Origin: an uncultured Eubacteriales bacterium
GTDB lineage: Bacteria > Bacillota > Clostridia > Lachnospirales > Bianqueaceae
Assembly: GCA_902782895.1 (NCBI GenBank)
Contig: CACZPA010000202.1
Location: 1 to 5,966 of the forward strand
Direction: 5' to 3'
DNA length: 5,966 nucleotides
Shown here: one piece after another, positions 1 to 5,966 of the stretch
Position numbering within the stretch: position 1 is the first letter of the stretch
How the letters are laid out: every line of letters begins with the position of its first letter
Translations under genes and position numbers: made by a program
Notes under the pieces: generated by a model
Databases searched by the model: none
What the model saw: the letters and a program-made list of their open reading frames with translations, nothing else
What the model was told of the DNA's origin: nothing

Positions 1-933
1 ATTCATTGCCATCGCATTGTTGTCAAGACGGGACAGCGACAGCAGATCATCGATGATCTTGCTCTCGCGGTCGACCTCGGAAGAGATATCCGACATGAAT
101 TCCTGATAGAGCTCGACCGGCGCTTCTCCGCCCATGCTCATCAGGGAATCGGCAAGCACACGCATGGAAGTAATGGGCGTCTTCAGTTCGTGGGCCACAT
201 TGGACACGAACTCCTGTCTTGTTTCATCAAGCGCCCTGGCACGGGCAAGCACCCGGTTCACAGCGTCGCTTATACGGACCGTTTCCCTGTAATTTCTTAC
301 ACTGACCGTCCCGCTCATATTTCCTTCCGATGCCTTATCGATCTCACCGACCAGCTTTTTAAGCGGCCGGAGCGTATAATAGATCAGGAAGATATCGAGC
401 AGGAAGAGGGCTGCGAACAGTGCGGTCAGCCACATCCAGGAAGCCTGATACTGATTGATGATCGGCCGTTCCACCCGCATCGTATCCGCATTGACGACTA
501 CAGCGCCCACCACCGTCTGTTCTTCATCCATCAGCGTGACCGGTTCAACAAAGCAGAGGATGTGTTCATCCGGATCATACATCTCGTAGTATTCTCCCCG
601 AAGCGCGGTAAGGACTTCCGATGCCACGAAGATCCTGCCGAGATCCCTGTCTTTTGTATCCCTGATCACCCGCAGTCCGCGGTCGATGATCCTGATCCTT
701 CCGTTCCAGCTATCCGCCATCTGCGAGAGCAGCGCATTGTTGACTTCATCCACATTCCCCTCAAAGCATCCGGAGTCCCGGAGCTGATTGCTGAGGATCA
801 TGACTTCGGTTTCCATCGAAGACATGGACAGCTTGACTTCCGCAGCCAGATAACTCCTTGTAAGAACCGCATTAAAAATCAACACCGGCAGAATACCGGT
901 GATGATAAGTATCAGAAACAGGCGCAGACGCAT
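1..933 (-). CDS. Sensor histidine kinase, WalK/PhoR-like (partial, C-terminus beyond window)
   Basis: Membrane sensor kinase that should autophosphorylate on a histidine and pass the phosphate to the response regulator encoded just upstream. Translating the minus strand from the ATG at 933 gives 311 residues with no stop before the window edge. Visible in order: a hydrophobic first membrane segment (about 5-24); an extracytoplasmic region of about 140 residues with a Cache/PDC-like pattern (IIDRG, IRDT, ALRGE, VVGAVVV); a second membrane segment (about 166-187); a HAMP linker (RPLKKLVGEID onward, about 188-238); and a HisKA dimerisation domain with the H-box FVSNVAHELKTPI, phospho-acceptor His248. 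The ATP-binding N, G1 and G2 boxes lie off the window. The start lies 34 nt after the regulator stop. Its Shine-Dalgarno is poor (AAGGG about 16 nt away), which suggests translational coupling. No PAS domain is seen between HAMP and HisKA, unlike Bacillus WalK. The signal sensed is unknown. Confidence 0.93.
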   Translation of the reverse strand, partial: MRLRLFLILIITGILPVLIFNAVLTRSYLAAEVKLSMSSMETEVMILSNQLRDSGCFEGNVDEVNNALLSQMADSWNGRIRIIDRGLRVIRDTKDRDLGRIFVASEVLTALRGEYYEMYDPDEHILCFVEPVTLMDEEQTVVGAVVVNADTMRVERPIINQYQASWMWLTALFAALFLLDIFLIYYTLRPLKKLVGEIDKASEGNMSGTVSVRNYRETVRISDAVNRVLARARALDETRQEFVSNVAHELKTPITSMRVLADSLMSMGGEAPVELYQEFMSDISSEVDRESKIIDDLLSLSRLDNNAMAMN

Positions 934-967
934 GCTTCTGTGGTGTGTTCCCTTTTTTGTTTTGATT

Positions 968-1657
968 TCAGTTCTTGTAGAAATATCCTACACCCCATTT
1001 CGTATAAACATAATGAGGATCGCTCGGATTCGGCTCGATCTTCTCTCTTAAGCGTCTCACATGCACATCGACCGTACGGACATCGCCGGGATATTCAAAG
1101 CCCCAGACAATGTTGAGCAGCTGCTCCCTGCTGTAGACCTTGCCGGGATTCGTAAGCAGAAGCTCCAGCAGATCAAATTCTTTCGCCGTCAGATTGATCT
1201 CCTTGCCGGAGACGAACACTCTGCGGCTCTCGGTATCCATTTCCAGATCCTGGACCACGACCCGGTGGCTCTTCTCCTGCTCCTTCGAATTCTTTCTGGA
1301 ATTGCGGCGCAGGATCGCTTTGATCCTGGCTTTCACCTCCAGGATATTAAACGGCTTGGTGATATAATCATCCGCACCGTATTCAAGCCCCATGATCTTG
1401 TCCATGTCATCGCTTTTTGCAGTCAGCATCAGGATCGGCATGTCCGAAAATTCACGGATCTCCCTGCATACTTCCAGGCCATCCATCACAGGGAGCATCA
1501 GATCAAGCAGAACAGCGTCATATTCCGTGGCTTTTGCCATCTCCAGCGCTTCTCCTCCGTCGTAAGCGCAGTCCACTTCCATTCCGTCCTGCTCAAGGGA
1601 GAATCTCAGTCCCTTGACGATCAGTTTTTCGTCATCCACAACCAGGATTTTTGCCAT
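968..1657 (-). CDS. OmpR/PhoB-family DNA-binding response regulator, WalR/PhoP-like
   Basis: Cytoplasmic transcription factor of a two-component system, 229 residues, the full normal length for the family. The N-terminal receiver domain (1 to about 120) has every key residue: acidic pair Asp8/Asp9, phospho-acceptor Asp52 (LLDLMLP), Thr79 (MLTAK) and Lys101 (TKPF). A charged linker (about 118-130) leads to a winged-helix DNA-binding domain with the hallmarks LTAKEFDLLELL, VDVHVRRLREKIE and a C-terminal WGVGYFYKN, closest in style to WalR/YycF and PhoP. The ATG at 1657 is set by a strong AGAGGTG ribosome binding site at 1663-1669. It lies 26 nt after the comEA-like gene and 34 nt before the kinase, so all three are probably co-transcribed and the kinase is its partner. 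Calling it true WalR is not justified: the usual walH/walI neighbours are absent and the kinase has no PAS domain. Regulon unknown. Confidence 0.96.
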   Translation of the reverse strand: MAKILVVDDEKLIVKGLRFSLEQDGMEVDCAYDGGEALEMAKATEYDAVLLDLMLPVMDGLEVCREIREFSDMPILMLTAKSDDMDKIMGLEYGADDYITKPFNILEVKARIKAILRRNSRKNSKEQEKSHRVVVQDLEMDTESRRVFVSGKEINLTAKEFDLLELLLTNPGKVYSREQLLNIVWGFEYPGDVRTVDVHVRRLREKIEPNPSDPHYVYTKWGVGYFYKN

Positions 1658-1683
1658 TCTTACACCTCTTTATACTGAAAAGA

Positions 1684-2250
1684 TCAGACTTTAATGTGAT
1701 CCTTTATCCTGCTGAATGCGGCCTCCTTGATGCCCGGCACGAGCATGATGTCTTCGATCACCGTGAAGCCGCCCTGCTCGTCTCTGTAGGCGATGATCGC
1801 CTCCGCTTTCGCCGGACCGATGCCCGGCAGCGTCTCGAGCGTCTCCGCATCCGCAGTATTGATATTGACCAGTCCGTCATCCGCCGCCGCGCCGTCTGCA
1901 CCGCCGCCGGCCGTCTCCGTCTTTGACGGGATCCGCAGCTGCTCGCCGTCGGAAAGCATTCCGGCGAGATTGATATATTCCGTATCCGCCTGCGGAAGAA
2001 AACCGCCGGCTGCCTTTACCGCATCGCCTGCGCGGGCATCCGCCGGAAGGGTATACACCCCCGGTTCCCTGACATATCCGCAGACATAGACAACGACTGT
2101 GTCTGCTTCGTGCGCCGCGCTGCCCGGCACGGCCTCCGTCTCCGCGGCCGCCGGATCCAGGCGTCTGCCCGGCTCCCTGCTGCAGCCCGAAAACGGCAGC
2201 ATCAGGAATAACAGCAGCAGGACTGCACGCATGATTCTGTTCCGTTCCAT
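1684..2250 (-). CDS. comEA: ComEA-like competence DNA receptor: lipoprotein with SLBB and helix-hairpin-helix domains
   Basis: Probable surface DNA-binding protein of the natural-transformation uptake machinery; in the ComEA family it binds double-stranded DNA outside the membrane and feeds it to the ComEC channel. The protein has 188 residues. A hydrophobic signal (residues 8-19) ends in PFSGC with Cys23, a plausible lipobox, although Phe at -3 is not ideal. An Ala/Glu-rich spacer is followed by an SLBB/ubiquitin-like domain (about 51-108; VYVCGYVREPGVY, DGEQLRIP), a Gly/Ala linker, and a doubled helix-hairpin-helix domain (127-188) with VNINTADAETLETLPGIG and LVPGIKEAAF. The start at 2250 is supported by AAAGGA at 2256-2261; an internal Met7 has no such site. 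It is the first gene of a unit continuing into the response regulator and kinase. comEC is not visible in this window. Many non-competent Clostridia carry comEA-like genes, so a role in transformation is inferred from the family. Confidence 0.92.
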   Translation of the reverse strand: MERNRIMRAVLLLLFLMLPFSGCSREPGRRLDPAAAETEAVPGSAAHEADTVVVYVCGYVREPGVYTLPADARAGDAVKAAGGFLPQADTEYINLAGMLSDGEQLRIPSKTETAGGGADGAAADDGLVNINTADAETLETLPGIGPAKAEAIIAYRDEQGGFTVIEDIMLVPGIKEAAFSRIKDHIKV

Positions 2251-2255
2251 GGAAT

Positions 2256-2261
2256 TCCTTT
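2256..2261 (-). promoter_or_regulatory. Ribosome binding site of the comEA-like gene
   Basis: On the minus strand AAAGGA sits 5 nt before the ATG at 2250, within a longer purine run GGGAAAGGA. It fixes the start codon in preference to the internal Met7. Confidence 0.8.
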
Positions 2262-2282
2262 CCCGGGAACGGCATCTGTCTC

Positions 2283-2318
2283 CACTATTATTTTAGCGGA
2301 TAAACAGGCGTAAATCAA
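2283..2318 (-). promoter_or_regulatory. Sigma-A type promoter for the comEA-response regulator-kinase operon
   Basis: Read on the minus strand, a -35 box TTGATT (2313-2318) is followed by a 17-nt spacer and a -10 box TAAAAT (2290-2295). Each box matches the consensus at four or five of six positions and the spacing is ideal. Transcription would begin near 2283, giving an untranslated leader of about 33 nt that contains the comEA ribosome binding site. The boxes fall in the only non-coding gap on this side (2251-2344), downstream of the AraC stop codon. No experimental support is available from sequence alone. Confidence 0.65.
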
Positions 2319-2344
2319 GTGTATCAGCCAAGAAACTCACGGGA

Positions 2345-3175
2345 TCAGGCCGGGTGTCCGCCCCGCGCCGCCGTGGGCGGAAATCCTCTGTACTTCCGGA
2401 ACATCCTGGAAAACGAATGCTGATCTTCGAATCCCAGAAGCTGCGCGATCTCCGCGACCGGCAGATCCGACTCCCGCAGCATCCGCTCCGCCCGTTCGAT
2501 CTTCTTCTCCATCAGATAATGTTTGGGCGATACGCCGTACTTCTCCCGGAAGATCCGCGACATATGGTTGGGATGGATGTGAAAATAGTCCGCCGCGTCC
2601 GAAAGCTTCAGCCGTTCGGTGTATTTGGCATCCAGATAGGAACGGATCCTGCCCGCGAGCGTCGTGCCGAGCTCCGTCCCCGCAATATCTCCGATCTCTT
2701 CCGTAAGATAAGACAGTACCGACATCAGACAGGCCTGGGAACGGAAATAATGCTGCAGGCTGTTTCCTTTCAGCACCGCGGCTGCCCGGATGATCTCCGC
2801 ATATTTTTCCGTGTCGGCATGCCGCAGTACATACCGCTCCGGCGTTTTGTTCATGAGCCCTTCCACGACCGCATCGGCCCGCAGCCCTGTCATTCCCATC
2901 CAGGAATATGACCACGGATCGCTCTTTGAGGCTTCATAATAGGAGACCTGGTCCGCGGGAATCATGAAGATATCGCCGGCACCGAGTTCAAAACATGTGC
3001 CGCCGATCTCCAGTCTTCCCCGCCCGCCTGTCACAAAATGGAACAGATGATACGGCCGCAGCGTCGGTCCGTAGAAATGCCCCGGCCGGCAGTCCTCAAA
3101 GCCGAACAGGATCGGTTCCATGTCCGAATTGTGCTTGACCGGCAGGTCATACGTGGTTTCGTAATATTCAATCAT
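2345..3175 (-). CDS. AraC-family transcriptional regulator with cupin sugar-sensing domain
   Basis: Cytoplasmic regulator of sugar use, 276 residues, the normal size for the RafR/MsmR type of AraC proteins. The N-terminal half has a cupin-like ligand-binding fold (about 20-95; RPYHLFHFVTGGRGRLEIGG, then ELGAGDIFMIP). The C-terminal half has two helix-turn-helix units: about 189-217 (LKLSDAADYFHIHPNHMSRIF, followed by REKYGVSP) and about 240-270 (VAEIAQLLGFEDQHSFSRMFRKYRGFPP). The first helix-turn-helix begins after an interdomain helix that probably mediates dimerisation. The reading frame is open upstream to 3295, but the start is placed at 3175 because GGGAG lies 6 nt before it and the upstream residues are low-complexity readthrough opposite the GH36 gene. 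It is divergent from the GH36 gene with almost no gap, the classic place for the local activator of a glycoside operon. The inducer is probably a galactoside or related sugar (inference). Confidence 0.94.
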   Translation of the reverse strand: MIEYYETTYDLPVKHNSDMEPILFGFEDCRPGHFYGPTLRPYHLFHFVTGGRGRLEIGGTCFELGAGDIFMIPADQVSYYEASKSDPWSYSWMGMTGLRADAVVEGLMNKTPERYVLRHADTEKYAEIIRAAAVLKGNSLQHYFRSQACLMSVLSYLTEEIGDIAGTELGTTLAGRIRSYLDAKYTERLKLSDAADYFHIHPNHMSRIFREKYGVSPKHYLMEKKIERAERMLRESDLPVAEIAQLLGFEDQHSFSRMFRKYRGFPPTAARGGHPA

Positions 3176-3181
3176 CTTTTT

Positions 3182-3186
3182 CTCCC
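3182..3186 (-). promoter_or_regulatory. Ribosome binding site that fixes the AraC regulator start
   Basis: On the minus strand GGGAG sits 6 nt before the ATG at 3175. It is the reason for choosing 3175 over the longer open frame reaching 3295. It occupies the tiny gap between the two divergent start codons. Confidence 0.75.
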
Positions 3187-3189
3187 GTG

Positions 3190-4887
3190 ATGCGCATGCG
3201 GACGATCCGCTTCCGTACACCGGAGCCCGGCATGCTTTCCGCCGAATGTACCGTCGACGGCCTGCCCGGCATCCGGGAACTCGATCTGATGGCAAATGCG
3301 CATACCGAAAACGTAACCCGCGTTTTTGTACAGGGCTTCGGCATGGAAGGTCCCTCCGGCTATTACGAAGGAAAGGACGAAACGCCGGTCTCTTACGGCA
3401 TTTCAGCGCTTTGCGCGGAAAACAGCAGTCTGATCCTGTTCACCGAAGATCATACCCGCTTCATCTCCCGTTTCCGGATCGGGAACGGCGAGCTTGCAGG
3501 CGGATTTCAGCTTGAGGGGACTGCCGGAAATCACCTGCAGCTCCCGCCCGTTTTTATCAGAGAAAGCGGCGATCCCCAGACCGGTCTGCGTGCCTGTGCC
3601 GGACAGATCGCGGCAGCCATGCATGCACGGAAGACCGCCGGACCGGCCTTTTTCTGGAGCAGCTGGTATTACCGGTACGAGACCATGGACCAGCAGACGC
3701 TTGAAGCGTTTCTTGCGGGATTCCGGGAAACGCCCGGCCTGCCGTTCCGGTATATCGAACTGGATGCCGGCTACTGTCCGCATATCGGCGACTGGCTTAC
3801 GCCCAATCACCGCTGGCCGGGCGGGCTGAGACAGGCTGCGGATACGATCCGTGAGAACGGTTTTCTGCCCGGCATCTGGATCGCCCCGTTTATCGTCGGC
3901 GATCATTCGGAGGTGTACAGAAACCATCCGGACTGGATCCTCCGTGACAGGAACGGCGATCCGGTGATCATGCTCCGAAGCTATACCGAGCCGAAGCAGT
4001 GGGGCAATTCCGACTGCAACTATTTTGTCCTGGACGCCAGTCATCCGGACGCATTCGCCTGGCTTACCGAAGTGTTCACCACACTGTATGCATGGGGTTT
4101 CCGCTTTTTCAAGACAGACTTCATGCTCTGGAATATGCACGAAAGCGCAGATGTAAAGCGGTACGATCCGACGGTCACGTCCGTCGAGGTCATCCGGAAA
4201 GTGCTCGGCATGGTGCGCGGGATCATCGGCGAAGACAGTTATCTCCTTACCTGCATCGCGCCGTTCATGGCGTGCATCGGCTATGCCGACGGCATGCGGA
4301 TCGCAGCCGACTGCGGTGCCCGGTGGGCGGAACCTTTCGGTCCCGTCAATCTCCTGCAGGAACTGCCTGCAGACAGTTATTTCAATCATATTTTCTGGCA
4401 GAATGATCCGGATGCGATGATCATCCGGGATTTCGATACCTTTCTGACCGATCCGGAGGTACGGAGCCTCGTGCTGATGCAGGCGCTCTCCGGCGGCGCG
4501 GTCAGTACATCGGATCCTGTGCATCTGATGTCGGAAAGCCGGAAGGAACTGCTCCGGTTCGTCATCCCGCACGGTGTGCATACGCCGGAGATCCTGACCG
4601 ATCCGGAAGATCCGGCGCTGCTCATTCTGCTCCACAGACTGCCGCAGGGAAATATCCTGTTCGTGCTCAACCGGGGACAGGAAGCGCTGACTTACCAAGC
4701 ATCGCTTCCGGCGCTCTTCGGCCCGACGGCCCGGTATCTGTACAGCGATTCAGCTGCAGACAGAACGGAAGCCTCCTCCCCGTGCAGCGAGCTGTCCTGC
4801 GAACTGCAGGCACACGAATGCGCACTGTATTTCATCACGGAAAAAGCGCTGACGCGCAGACCGGAAAACCTCTGGCTCTGGGGATGA
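3190..4887 (+). CDS. GH36-type alpha-glycosidase, annotated-style 'alpha-galactosidase', cytoplasmic
   Basis: Retaining glycosidase that should remove a terminal alpha-linked galactose-like sugar from imported oligosaccharides. From the ATG at 3190 it has 565 residues, close in size and layout to the compact Thermotoga GalA-type GH36 enzymes (about 550). A beta-rich N-terminal domain (1 to about 145) precedes a TIM barrel with WSSWYYRYE, YIELDAGY, IGDWL, GFLPGIWIAPF and HPDWIL, and a small C-terminal beta domain follows. By comparison with Thermotoga GalA, the nucleophile is Asp310 in FKTDF (codon 4117-4119) and the acid/base is Asp374 in MRIAAD (codon 4309-4311). There is no signal peptide, so it acts in the cytoplasm. 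Start choice is uncertain: a GTG at 3187 and an ATG at 3196 have no Shine-Dalgarno, whereas an ATG at 3232 has GGAG 6 nt upstream; family length favours the longer forms. Oddity: the usual Asp-Asp sugar-binding pair reads Asp-Ala, so true substrate is uncertain. Confidence 0.92.
   Translation: MRMRTIRFRTPEPGMLSAECTVDGLPGIRELDLMANAHTENVTRVFVQGFGMEGPSGYYEGKDETPVSYGISALCAENSSLILFTEDHTRFISRFRIGNGELAGGFQLEGTAGNHLQLPPVFIRESGDPQTGLRACAGQIAAAMHARKTAGPAFFWSSWYYRYETMDQQTLEAFLAGFRETPGLPFRYIELDAGYCPHIGDWLTPNHRWPGGLRQAADTIRENGFLPGIWIAPFIVGDHSEVYRNHPDWILRDRNGDPVIMLRSYTEPKQWGNSDCNYFVLDASHPDAFAWLTEVFTTLYAWGFRFFKTDFMLWNMHESADVKRYDPTVTSVEVIRKVLGMVRGIIGEDSYLLTCIAPFMACIGYADGMRIAADCGARWAEPFGPVNLLQELPADSYFNHIFWQNDPDAMIIRDFDTFLTDPEVRSLVLMQALSGGAVSTSDPVHLMSESRKELLRFVIPHGVHTPEILTDPEDPALLILLHRLPQGNILFVLNRGQEALTYQASLPALFGPTARYLYSDSAADRTEASSPCSELSCELQAHECALYFITEKALTRRPENLWLWG
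3222..3225 (+). promoter_or_regulatory. Alternative ribosome binding site inside the GH36 5' end
   Basis: GGAG lies 6 nt before an in-frame ATG at 3232. If used, the enzyme would be 14 residues shorter (551) and the gap to the divergent AraC gene would grow to 56 bp, leaving more room for promoters. The upstream starts at 3187, 3190 and 3196 have only a pyrimidine-rich leader. Family comparison argues for the longer protein, so the choice stays open. Confidence 0.4.
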
Positions 4888-4911
4888 CCGGCAGATAACA
4901 ACGGTTTTAAA

Positions 4912-4934
4912 TCCCGGCAATGCTGCAGCCGGGG
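4912..4934 (+). other. Stem-loop between GH36 and binding-protein genes
   Basis: TCCCGGC (4912-4918) can pair with GCCGGGG (4928-4934), six GC pairs plus one U-G pair, around a 9-nt loop. It starts 25 nt after the GH36 stop and ends 35 nt before the binding-protein start. No run of T follows, so it is not a classic intrinsic terminator. It could instead protect the 3' end of a processed transcript or partly attenuate readthrough (inference). Confidence 0.45.
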
Positions 4935-4953
4935 TCTGAAATAATATCTTTAT

Positions 4954-4963
4954 AAGGAAGGAA
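4954..4963 (+). promoter_or_regulatory. Ribosome binding site of the sugar-binding lipoprotein gene
   Basis: AAGGAAGGAA is a strong, purine-rich site whose AAGG core ends 8 nt before the ATG at 4970. It contrasts with the weak or absent site of the GH36 gene and fits high expression of the binding protein. Confidence 0.8.
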
Positions 4964-4969
4964 AGACAC

Positions 4970-5966
4970 ATGAAAAAAAGCAGAATCATTGCGGGCGGTC
5001 TTGCGCTTGTAATGGCATTCGGCCTGGCGGCCTGCGGAAGCAGCAGCCAGGGAAGCGCGGATGGCGGCGAAGCGTCCGGTGAGAAGGTCGCATTCACCAT
5101 CTTCAACTCCAAGAACGAGATCCAGGAAAATCTGGAAGAGGCTGCCGCGGCTTACGGCGAAGCCAACAATGTGGATATCGAGGTCTACTATTCTCAGGAT
5201 ACCGTAGCCGCACATCTGTCCACCCGTTATGCATCCAATGAGCCTTATACCATCAGCATGGTAGACGCGAAGGATGTTTACTCGCTCGGAAAGGAATACG
5301 GATATGACATGTCCGGCGAGGAGTGGGTAAAAGATACCGATTATGCCATCACCGTAGATGACAAGGTCATCGGATTCCCGGTCTGTATCGAAGCCCGCGG
5401 CATTCTTTACAACGCCGATGCGATCAAGAACACGACCGGCGAGGATTTCGATCCCTCCACGATCAAAACGCTGGACGATTTCAAGGCAGAACTCGACAAG
5501 CTTGTCGCTGCCGCCATGGAATCTCCTACGGCTGTTCTGAAGCCCGACTGGTCCCTGGCCGCGCATTACCTGCAGCAGGTGTATGAGGAGCATGCGGACG
5601 CAGAAGGATTCGTACAGGATCTCTATGCAGGAAATGTTGATCTGATGCAGGATGCGAAGTTCAACGCTCTGATGGACACCTTCGATGTTCTGAAGGAGTA
5701 CAACATGTTCAAGTCCGGTCCCATCTCCGTAGAAGACGAGCAGGTACATCAGGCGCTCTCCGAGGGCCAGGATGCCTTCCAGTTCGGCGGATGCTGGGAA
5801 TGGAACGACATCATTGACTTCGAGTACACCGGCAATATCGGCATCATGCCCGTTCCGCAGAACCTCGATGACGAGTTCTCCGGCAAGATCGTCGGCGGCG
5901 GCAGCAAATACTTCTATATCGACAACAGCGAGTATACCACCGACGCACAGCGCGAAGAAGCCTGCA
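4970..5966 (+). CDS. ABC transporter sugar-binding lipoprotein, family 1 (partial, C-terminus beyond window)
   Basis: Extracytoplasmic solute-binding protein that captures a sugar or oligosaccharide and delivers it to an ABC importer. The frame stays open for 332 codons to the window edge; typical members have about 420-450 residues, so roughly a quarter is missing. The N-terminus is a lipoprotein signal: MKKSR, a hydrophobic stretch, then GLAAC with Cys22 as the lipidated residue, followed by a Ser/Gly-rich tether. The mature part has the family pattern: a first beta strand (VAFTIFNSKNE), a helix, IEVYY, a hinge-like segment (GFPVCIEARGILYNADAI), TLDDFKAELDKL, and EGQDAFQFGGCWEWND in the second lobe. 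The start is fixed by AAGGAAGG upstream. It lies 82 nt after the GH36 gene on the same strand, so the enzyme probably processes what this transporter imports. Two permease genes are expected next. Substrate cannot be read from the sequence. Confidence 0.93.
   Translation, partial: MKKSRIIAGGLALVMAFGLAACGSSSQGSADGGEASGEKVAFTIFNSKNEIQENLEEAAAAYGEANNVDIEVYYSQDTVAAHLSTRYASNEPYTISMVDAKDVYSLGKEYGYDMSGEEWVKDTDYAITVDDKVIGFPVCIEARGILYNADAIKNTTGEDFDPSTIKTLDDFKAELDKLVAAAMESPTAVLKPDWSLAAHYLQQVYEEHADAEGFVQDLYAGNVDLMQDAKFNALMDTFDVLKEYNMFKSGPISVEDEQVHQALSEGQDAFQFGGCWEWNDIIDFEYTGNIGIMPVPQNLDDEFSGKIVGGGSKYFYIDNSEYTTDAQREEAC

Noticed and set aside
190..1116. Plus-strand open frame of 308 codons at the left
   Set aside because: It overlaps the histidine kinase and the end of the response regulator on the opposite strand, both of which have unmistakable motifs.
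3135..3167. Possible GH36 promoter TTGACC ... TAATAT inside the AraC 5' coding region
   Set aside because: The -35 is good but the spacer to TAATAT is 21 nt, too long for a sigma-A promoter; closer spacings give poor -10 boxes.
3176..3295. N-terminal extension of the AraC protein by 40 residues
   Set aside because: The added residues are Arg/Ser/Gly-rich, unlike the family, and run antisense to GH36; the ATG at 3175 has its own well-placed GGGAG.
3403..4698. Long minus-strand open frame of 431 codons opposite the GH36 gene
   Set aside because: It lies wholly within a clear enzyme gene, is rich in His, Arg and Asp as expected of an antisense shadow, has no recognisable domain, and its start has no ribosome binding site of note.
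4895..4908. Catabolite-repression (cre)-like sequence TAACAACGGTTTTA after the GH36 gene
   Set aside because: Only about 10 of 14 positions fit the consensus and it lies between genes of the presumed operon, so chance is the simplest explanation.
4942..4956. TAATAT / TATAAG as a -10 box for the binding-protein gene
   Set aside because: No -35 box at 16-18 nt upstream, and the second would start transcription inside the ribosome binding site.
4907..5749. Minus-strand open frame of 280 codons opposite the binding-protein gene
   Set aside because: The plus-strand frame has a lipoprotein signal, a strong ribosome binding site and family motifs; this frame is its antisense shadow with a composition unlike a real protein.

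Overview
The window looks like chromosomal DNA from a moderately GC-rich anaerobic Bacillota, most likely a Lachnospiraceae-type Clostridia. This is inferred from gene content and protein style and not proven: a ComEA lipoprotein with an SLBB plus helix-hairpin-helix architecture, a WalR/PhoB-like response regulator, strong AGGAGG-type ribosome binding sites, and an AraC / GH36 / sugar-binding-lipoprotein cluster typical of gut fibre and oligosaccharide users. All of it is densely coding. The longest stretch without a gene is 94 bp, and no RNA gene, mobile element or CRISPR array was seen.

Left half (1-2345, all minus strand). This is one transcription unit read right to left: a comEA-like DNA-binding lipoprotein (1684-2250), then an OmpR-family response regulator (968-1657), then a membrane sensor histidine kinase (1-933, cut by the window edge before its ATPase domain). 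Spacings are 26 and 34 nt. A good sigma-A promoter (TTGATT, 17-nt spacer, TAAAAT) lies just upstream of comEA, so the three genes probably form an operon driven from about position 2283.

Right half (2345-5966). A sugar-responsive AraC regulator (2345-3175, minus) sits head-to-head with a cytoplasmic GH36-type glycosidase (3190-4887, plus). The glycosidase is followed after 82 nt by a lipoprotein sugar-binding protein of an ABC importer (4970 to beyond the window). The expected logic is that the binding protein captures an oligosaccharide outside the cell, permeases (presumably encoded just past the right edge) import it, the GH36 enzyme cuts off a terminal sugar inside, and the AraC protein senses the sugar and controls the divergent operon.

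I did not find an undescribed system. The points most worth checking are: the GH36 enzyme has lost one of the two adjacent aspartates that bind galactose in related enzymes, and it lacks the usual N-terminal Trp motif, so the label 'alpha-galactosidase' may be wrong; the divergent AraC/GH36 start codons are almost touching, so the promoters must overlap coding sequence; and a ComEA lipoprotein is wired to a two-component system whose sensor has two extracytoplasmic cysteines.
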